In this document: positions 15,485-18,658 of the stretch, one piece after another | How positions within the stretch are numbered: the first letter of the stretch is position 1 | Layout of the letters: each line of letters starts with the position of its first letter | DNA from: an uncultured Lactobacillus sp. | GTDB taxonomy: Bacteria > Bacillota > Bacilli > Lactobacillales > Lactobacillaceae | Length of the DNA stretch: 18,658 nt | Reading direction: 5' to 3' | Assembly: GCF_948948975.1 (NCBI RefSeq) | Contig: NZ_CARBVX010000028.1 | Span: forward strand, 1-18,658 | Notes under the pieces: generated by a model | What the model was told of the DNA's origin: nothing | Database searches by the model: none | The model's input: only the letters and a program-made list of their open reading frames with translations | Made by a program: the position numbers and the translations under genes

Positions 15485-15626
15485 TATACTTAGATTGAGG
15501 ACGATTAACTGAATGATGAAGCTTTTGAATTAGAGCGAGATAATAGGCGTCAGTTTTATCAGTCTTGCTATATTTCGAGCAAGGAATAGTAGTTAAATTT
15601 GTGTTTAATATTAATTTTTTACGAAA
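15471..15626 (-). pseudogene. transposase C-terminal relic
   Basis: On the minus strand an uninterrupted 51-codon frame, with no start codon, contains TNLTTIPCSKYSKTDKTDAYY and ends RPQSKYKKGR before a stop. The ending in basic residues and the terminator at the stop look like the tail of an insertion-sequence transposase. I cannot name the family. Upstream the frame is closed by stops and nothing recognisable remains, so it is a 3'-end fragment. Confidence 0.4.
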
Positions 15627-15874
15627 TTAACTACACATACTGAGAAGAATTACTCTTATTTCAATGTATTTAATCCCTGCATTCCTAGTCCTATTACACT
15701 TATTTAATCTGATACAAATTTATATTTATTTAAACTATTTTTATGAAAAGTGACTAGAGCAAGAATTTTATTGGGTAGAACACTGATTTGAAATCTTTTA
15801 TTGTAAAGAACTAAGAAAAGATTTATAGTATTTTAGAACACATGTTCAAAAAAATAGAAGGTATAGGTGATAAA

Positions 15875-16471
15875 ATGCAGACAGTAATATTAGAATTAGC
15901 TACACAACTAGCAAGTTTAACGGCAAAAGGTACGGTTTCAGGAATTCAAACTAAAATAGCTTCAATGAAGAATGAAAGCAATATAGAGAATCTAAAAAAT
16001 GATTATAATGAATTGATTGATCAACTTATATCTGAAAGAGCTGAAGCTATTAGAATCGCTAGAAGCTATAAAGATGAATTAGAAAAAGTAGAAATTAGTG
16101 ATGATGATATAACGCATTTGCATAATACCATTGAAAAAATATTAGACATTTTAAAAGAAACAATTGTTGTTGAGAATGATGATAATCGAGAAGTGATGAA
16201 ACAAATTTCTGCGTTTGAACAGATCAAAAACTTAATAAGCGTAGACACATTAAAAACTATGCAATTATTAGGTTTTAATTTTAAAATAGCGATTGGAGAA
16301 CCTCTAACTAATATGTTAAAGAATTTTATTAATTCAAAGTCTCCTGCTAGCAATCAATATGAGATTTTTGATAAATTTATTATGCCGGAAATGGTAGAGA
16401 TACTGAAAAATGAAACAGCTTATAATAATTTAAAAAATATGATGATTGGTGACGATACAGTTGAAAATTGA
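15875..16471 (+). CDS. unrecognised helical 198-aa protein
   Basis: The family is not recognised. It is soluble and almost wholly helical, with charged coiled-coil-like stretches at about residues 25-95 (ERAEAIRIARSYKDELEKVE, then ISDDDITHLHNTIEKILDIL) and a C-terminal helical part ending MMIGDDTVEN. No membrane segment or catalytic motif is visible. I chose the ATG at 15875 because AGGTGAT lies just before it. An ATG 11 codons upstream at 15842 has no ribosome site. The gene follows the Abi-SIR2 unit after a strong terminator and a transposase relic, so it has its own transcript. It may be another defence or phage accessory protein, but only its position suggests this. Confidence 0.6.
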   Translation: MQTVILELATQLASLTAKGTVSGIQTKIASMKNESNIENLKNDYNELIDQLISERAEAIRIARSYKDELEKVEISDDDITHLHNTIEKILDILKETIVVENDDNREVMKQISAFEQIKNLISVDTLKTMQLLGFNFKIAIGEPLTNMLKNFINSKSPASNQYEIFDKFIMPEMVEILKNETAYNNLKNMMIGDDTVEN

Positions 16472-16516
16472 TAAAAGTATTGCAGCCTTTACAAAAACGA
16501 ATAAGAAGGTTTAAAC

Positions 16517-16669
16517 ATGCAAAATATATTATGCTTTATAGAGAGACAGATTTTGAAAATTTTCTGGGGATTAGGATAGGTAAATAGACTATTGCAAAAG
16601 AAATGGTTAACAGTTGAAGAGATTCTTGAATTATCCGAAACATATCTCGAAAAGATGATGTCATCATAA
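16517..16669 (+). pseudogene. small HTH/excisionase-like ORF interrupted by an amber codon
   Basis: An ATG at 16517 with AGAAGG at good spacing opens a frame of 20 codons that stops at TAG (16577-16579). The same frame continues for 29 more codons to TAA at 16667, with the segment KKWLTVEEILELSETYLEKM. This resembles the helix-turn-helix start of excisionase-like DNA-binding proteins (KWLTVEEVAEL...). It is either a pseudogene made by one nonsense change, or a short upstream peptide followed by a TTG-started fragment. The total of 49 residues is shorter than typical excisionases (60-80 aa), so the C-terminus also seems lost. Confidence 0.35.
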
Positions 16670-16837
16670 TACTTAAGAAAAAATCATATTTAATATGACG
16701 GAGAAAGACTGAATTGACTTAAAGTAGAAAATCATAAAAATGAAAGCCTATAATTCAATAATGTTAGAAGATCAAACAAATAAAAATATAGGATTATTGT
16801 AAAGTACAGAAATTTAATATTTTCTGAATGAATAAAT

Positions 16838-16868
16838 TTAATAACAAAAAAGATAATTTTGTTATTAA
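16838..16868. repeat. perfect 12-bp hairpin
   Basis: TTAATAACAAAA (16838-16849) and TTTTGTTATTAA (16857-16868) are perfect reverse complements around a 7-base loop. It lies 27 bases before the 30-codon ORF at 16896. No T run follows, so it may be an operator or mRNA leader structure rather than a terminator. Confidence 0.4.
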
Positions 16869-16895
16869 TCTGGCTTAGAAATTGGAGACTTAAAT

Positions 16896-16988
16896 ATGGA
16901 AAGTTTAAATCTTAAAAGAATCAATCGATATAGTTTAATAAATCAAATTATTCCAATAATTTATTTCATGATAATTTATTTTTTGTAG
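16896..16988 (+). CDS. possible 30-aa small membrane peptide
   Basis: The frame opens with ATG after GGAG at eight-base spacing and encodes 30 residues. There is a basic N-terminal half (NLKRINRY) and a single hydrophobic helix in the C-terminal half (IIPIIYFMIIYFL). The next small membrane ORF starts 14 bases later, so the two could be translated in series. The good ribosome site is the main support. Small hydrophobic peptides of this kind occur as toxins, leader peptides or phage proteins, but I cannot assign one. Confidence 0.35.
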   Translation: MESLNLKRINRYSLINQIIPIIYFMIIYFL

Positions 16989-17002
16989 AGACAAGATGAA
17001 TC

Positions 17003-17197
17003 ATGAATTTTATTGATTTTTGTGCCTATACAATTTGTAGTGTAGGTATTATAGCTATATATTTTCTCTTAGGAGCAAAAATCATAAAATTGTTCGATGG
17101 AATATATAAAAAGTGGCCTTTTGTGATTCCATGGATTTTTGGTGGCTTGGCAATGGTACTGGGGCTTGCAGCATTTATTACTGCAAAGCTAAATTAG
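17003..17197 (+). CDS. unrecognised 64-aa two-helix membrane protein
   Basis: This small protein is made almost entirely of two membrane helices, about residues 8-30 and 40-61, joined by a short basic loop (KLFDGIYKKWP). No leader peptide or bacteriocin double-glycine motif is seen. Shine-Dalgarno pairing is weak, so translation may depend on the 30-codon frame just upstream. Its stop overlaps by nine bases the tail of the convergent minus-strand phage-like gene. Size and topology would fit a bacteriocin immunity protein, a holin-like protein or a small regulator; none is supported by a motif. Confidence 0.5.
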   Translation: MNFIDFCAYTICSVGIIAIYFLLGAKIIKLFDGIYKKWPFVIPWIFGGLAMVLGLAAFITAKLN

Positions 17198-17602
17198 TTG
17201 AATGATAAATTTCTTGGCAAATAATAAAAGAACTCTATTTTGTAATTTATTATATTGAGAAGAACTGTATTGAATTTTTAACACAACTTGCCATGCTGAA
17301 TGAAATTTTAAATATCGGTCAATAAGTATATTTTTATAAGGTGCATGTGGTCGATCAGGACATTTATTAATTGCTTGTTGAACATTCATGACAATCAAAT
17401 TTGCCTCAATTTGTTGGCTAATCAATTTTTCTAAGGCATCAGTCCGCCTAGTTTGGGTAACATATGGTTGAGTATAATCAATAGATTTTAATTCATAGTT
17501 TGTAAGGTCACTCAGATTAAGATAATTAGGATAATTGTAATTAAAGAATGATCTAATTCTTTGTAAAGTGGCCTTTCTATTAATATTGAGGGTTATTTTC
17601 AT
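17189..17602 (-). CDS. ArpU-like phage transcriptional regulator
   Basis: The 137-aa protein resembles the ArpU family of phage late-gene regulators, related to the DNA-binding end of sigma factors. The C-terminal segment, about residues 95-130, has the typical order DRYL, HSAWQVVLKI, QYSSSQYNKLQNRVLLLFA, in which the YSSSQYNKLQNRVLL part is the probable helix-turn-helix. The N-terminal 60 residues are less conserved. The length fits the family (about 130-160). No Shine-Dalgarno stands before the ATG and no other early start exists, so expression may be poor. It is alone, without terminase or lysis genes nearby, and converges on the 64-aa membrane ORF with a nine-base overlap. This suggests a prophage remnant. 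Confidence 0.6.
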   Translation of the reverse strand: MKITLNINRKATLQRIRSFFNYNYPNYLNLSDLTNYELKSIDYTQPYVTQTRRTDALEKLISQQIEANLIVMNVQQAINKCPDRPHAPYKNILIDRYLKFHSAWQVVLKIQYSSSQYNKLQNRVLLLFAKKFIIQLI

Positions 17603-17983
17603 ATTAATAATTACATGACTTTGTATAAATTGAATTGTTAAAAATAATTAAATACTCCAGTTTTTATAGAAGTAAACATTCTAAATAATACTATTTCTCT
17701 CTTAATTGTACATTATAGTTATTAGGAGAATGGAAATAAGAAATGTGAAATTTAATTTAGTTATTTAAGGAGGAAGATTATTATTTTCATTGGCTTGATA
17801 ACTATTTAAGAAAAAAGCTAATCCTTTTATTAAGTTTGATATTTTTTAAAATTACTGCTATAGTTAAACTGTTCTCATAGATAGAGAATACTATTGTCAG
17901 TGATCTCTTTAATTGATAGAGGTGATCCTTTAATTAAAGGATTAAAATTAAGTGATCTCTACAGTTTGTGGAGGAAAAATCAA
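17603..17983. other. intergenic stretch with an orphan ribosome site and operator-like repeats
   Basis: A strong AAGGAGG at 17767-17773 is followed by no start codon at a proper distance. The frame after it (HWLDNYLRKK...) is open for about 30 codons and then stops, which suggests a lost small gene. Closer to the next gene are a perfect palindrome and a direct repeat (17899-17960). Confidence 0.4.
17899..17960. promoter_or_regulatory. operator-like palindrome flanked by a direct repeat
   Basis: A perfect 18-base palindrome, ATCCTTTAATTAAAGGAT, lies at 17925-17942. AGTGATCTCT occurs at 17899-17908 and again at 17951-17960, one copy on each side. The cluster ends 23 bases before the ATG at 17984. 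This arrangement is typical of regulator binding sites. The regulator is unknown. Confidence 0.4.
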
Positions 17984-18556
17984 ATGGAGAAAAAACACAT
18001 GGATAGGAAAAATACCAACGGTACGTTCACAGATAAGGAAATAAAAGAAGAAGTACTAACGTTAGAAAATTACGAAGTAAAAGATATAGATTATGATCAT
18101 GGAGTATATAAGTCGACTTTAAGCTTAAGTACTGAAGATGAAAAAGAAGAAAAAAAGATAATTGCAGAGGCATATTGTTTCTTGGTGAATGGCGCTGAAG
18201 AAAATATAGTGGAAGTTGCAGATGATGAAAGCGGGGATCTATTTACGGTCGCTGATGTAATGGTTAATGATTACAAAATAGATAGTGGAAGCAGTATTGC
18301 TATCATCGATTATTATTACTTATATTCTTCCATAGCTACAGTTGAGAGTAAAAAATACTTGCTGACAAATTTTATTTTGCCTTATTTTAAAGATAAGGGA
18401 GTTGATTATGTAGGTTTCTGCAATGCAGGCTTTGAATTTACTAATGATACAAGAAATCAAAGAACTGTAGACAAAGCATTAGAAGAGACTCCTATAATTT
18501 TCACTAAAAAACAGAAGGAGACGAATGGAAGTCAACGGTTAATATCATTGATTTGA
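17984..18556 (+). CDS. unrecognised acidic protein, apparently frameshifted near the 3' end
   Basis: The start is the ATG at 17984, with GGAGG at 17970-17974 (nine-base spacing). A longer frame back to a TTG at 17894 has no site. The encoded protein is 190 aa, acidic and soluble. The first 60 residues are charged. The later part includes VADDESGDLFTVADVMV, SSIAIIDYYYLYSSIATVE and GVDYVGFCNAGFEF. I recognise no family. At 18506-18511 an A6 run (codons 175-176) is followed in this frame by a tail that ends at 18556. In the -1 frame a better-looking tail (EGDEWKST, VNIIDLKNIDDY, EKDYGLEELI) continues to TGA at 18610-18612, just before a terminator. The intact product would be about 209 aa. The shift could be a mutation, a sequencing error in the homopolymer, or slippage on the A run. 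Confidence 0.6.
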   Translation: MEKKHMDRKNTNGTFTDKEIKEEVLTLENYEVKDIDYDHGVYKSTLSLSTEDEKEEKKIIAEAYCFLVNGAEENIVEVADDESGDLFTVADVMVNDYKIDSGSSIAIIDYYYLYSSIATVESKKYLLTNFILPYFKDKGVDYVGFCNAGFEFTNDTRNQRTVDKALEETPIIFTKKQKETNGSQRLISLI

Positions 18557-18612
18557 AAAATATTGATGATTACATGCTAGAAAAGGACTATGGATTAGAA
18601 GAGTTGATATGA
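18511..18612 (+). other. out-of-frame C-terminal tail of the preceding gene
   Basis: After the A6 run the -1 frame gives 33 more codons with normal composition (for example KSTVNIIDLKNIDDYML), ending at TGA two bases before a terminator stem. The in-frame alternative is short and serine/isoleucine-rich. This tail is therefore probably the true C-terminus of the gene that starts at 17984. Confidence 0.5.
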
Positions 18613-18613
18613 A

Positions 18614-18646
18614 CCCCGAAATTCGGACAAGAATTTCGAGGTTTTT
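18614..18646 (+). terminator. terminator at the window end
   Basis: CCCCGAAATTC (18614-18624) pairs with GAATTTCGAGG (18631-18641) except at one C-A position, around a six-base loop, and is followed by five T. It sits right after the TGA at 18610-18612, which supports that stop as the real gene end. Confidence 0.7.
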
Positions 18647-18658
18647 ATTATGTCTAAA

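Larger units (their letters stand above)
15302..15874. other. gene-poor stretch after the SIR2 gene
   Basis: The stretch holds the strong bidirectional hairpin at 15441-15484 and a minus-strand transposase C-terminal relic at 15471-15626. The rest (15630-15874) is AT-rich without a recognisable feature. A 21-codon frame at 15385-15450 runs into the hairpin and lacks a Shine-Dalgarno site at the right distance. Confidence 0.45.
16472..16895. other. decayed stretch with small broken frames and a hairpin
   Basis: Between the helical protein and the tiny membrane ORFs lie an amber-interrupted HTH-like frame (16517-16669), a 20-codon frame at 16740 without support, and a perfect 12-base hairpin (16838-16868). 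Nothing else is recognisable. Confidence 0.4.

Noticed and set aside
17894..17983. Thirty extra N-terminal codons on the acidic gene
   Set aside because: They begin at TTG with no ribosome site and run through an operator-like palindrome; a strong GGAGG stands before the ATG at 17984.
1..18658. tRNA or rRNA genes
   Set aside because: I saw no cloverleaf-like segment with the usual T-loop sequence and no rRNA sequence.
18650..18658. ATGTCTAAA at the right edge as the start of a new gene
   Set aside because: It follows the terminator closely and only three codons are visible, so it cannot be supported.

Overview
The window looks like a chromosomal accessory region of a Lactobacillus, most likely of the acidophilus/gasseri/johnsonii/helveticus group. 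This is inferred from the very AT-rich sequence, the style of the Shine-Dalgarno sites, the insertion-sequence families and the codon use of the rhamnose genes. I could not run a search to fix the species.

Layout. (1) Bases 1-5720 are low-density accessory DNA. They hold an unrecognised 111-aa gene, a putative zinc-binding 294-aa protein, two unrecognised membrane proteins (one on each strand), and at least three decayed insertion sequences (one ISL3-like, two copies of an IS110-like element). A hairpin with nearly the same arms occurs twice, with a weaker third copy. (2) Bases 5823-6995 encode a MerR-type regulator fused to a SAM-dependent methyltransferase. It ends in a strong terminator. 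(3) Bases 7131-10701 are a complete dTDP-L-rhamnose operon in the order rfbB-rfbA-rfbC-rfbD, which makes activated rhamnose for cell-wall polysaccharide. Its codon use and higher GC set it apart from both sides. (4) Bases 10760-15485 look like an anti-phage locus. A structured intergenic region that could be an abiF-type noncoding RNA lies in front of an Abi_2/AbiD-AbiF family protein with a HEPN-type RNase motif. A 1095-aa SIR2-domain protein follows 41 bases later, and a 20-bp hairpin with a GAAA loop closes the unit. (5) Bases 15486-18658 are more decayed or mobile DNA: a transposase C-terminal relic, an unrecognised helical protein, a HTH-like ORF broken by an amber codon, two tiny membrane ORFs, a lone ArpU-like phage regulator on the minus strand, and an acidic unrecognised gene that appears frameshifted at an A6 run and ends in a terminator.

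The most interesting part is 10780-15485. The RNA, the Abi HEPN toxin and the large SIR2 protein could form one compound defence module: a putative RNA-controlled RNase plus a putative NAD-consuming effector. The domain calls rest on visible motifs. The cooperation between them is inference.
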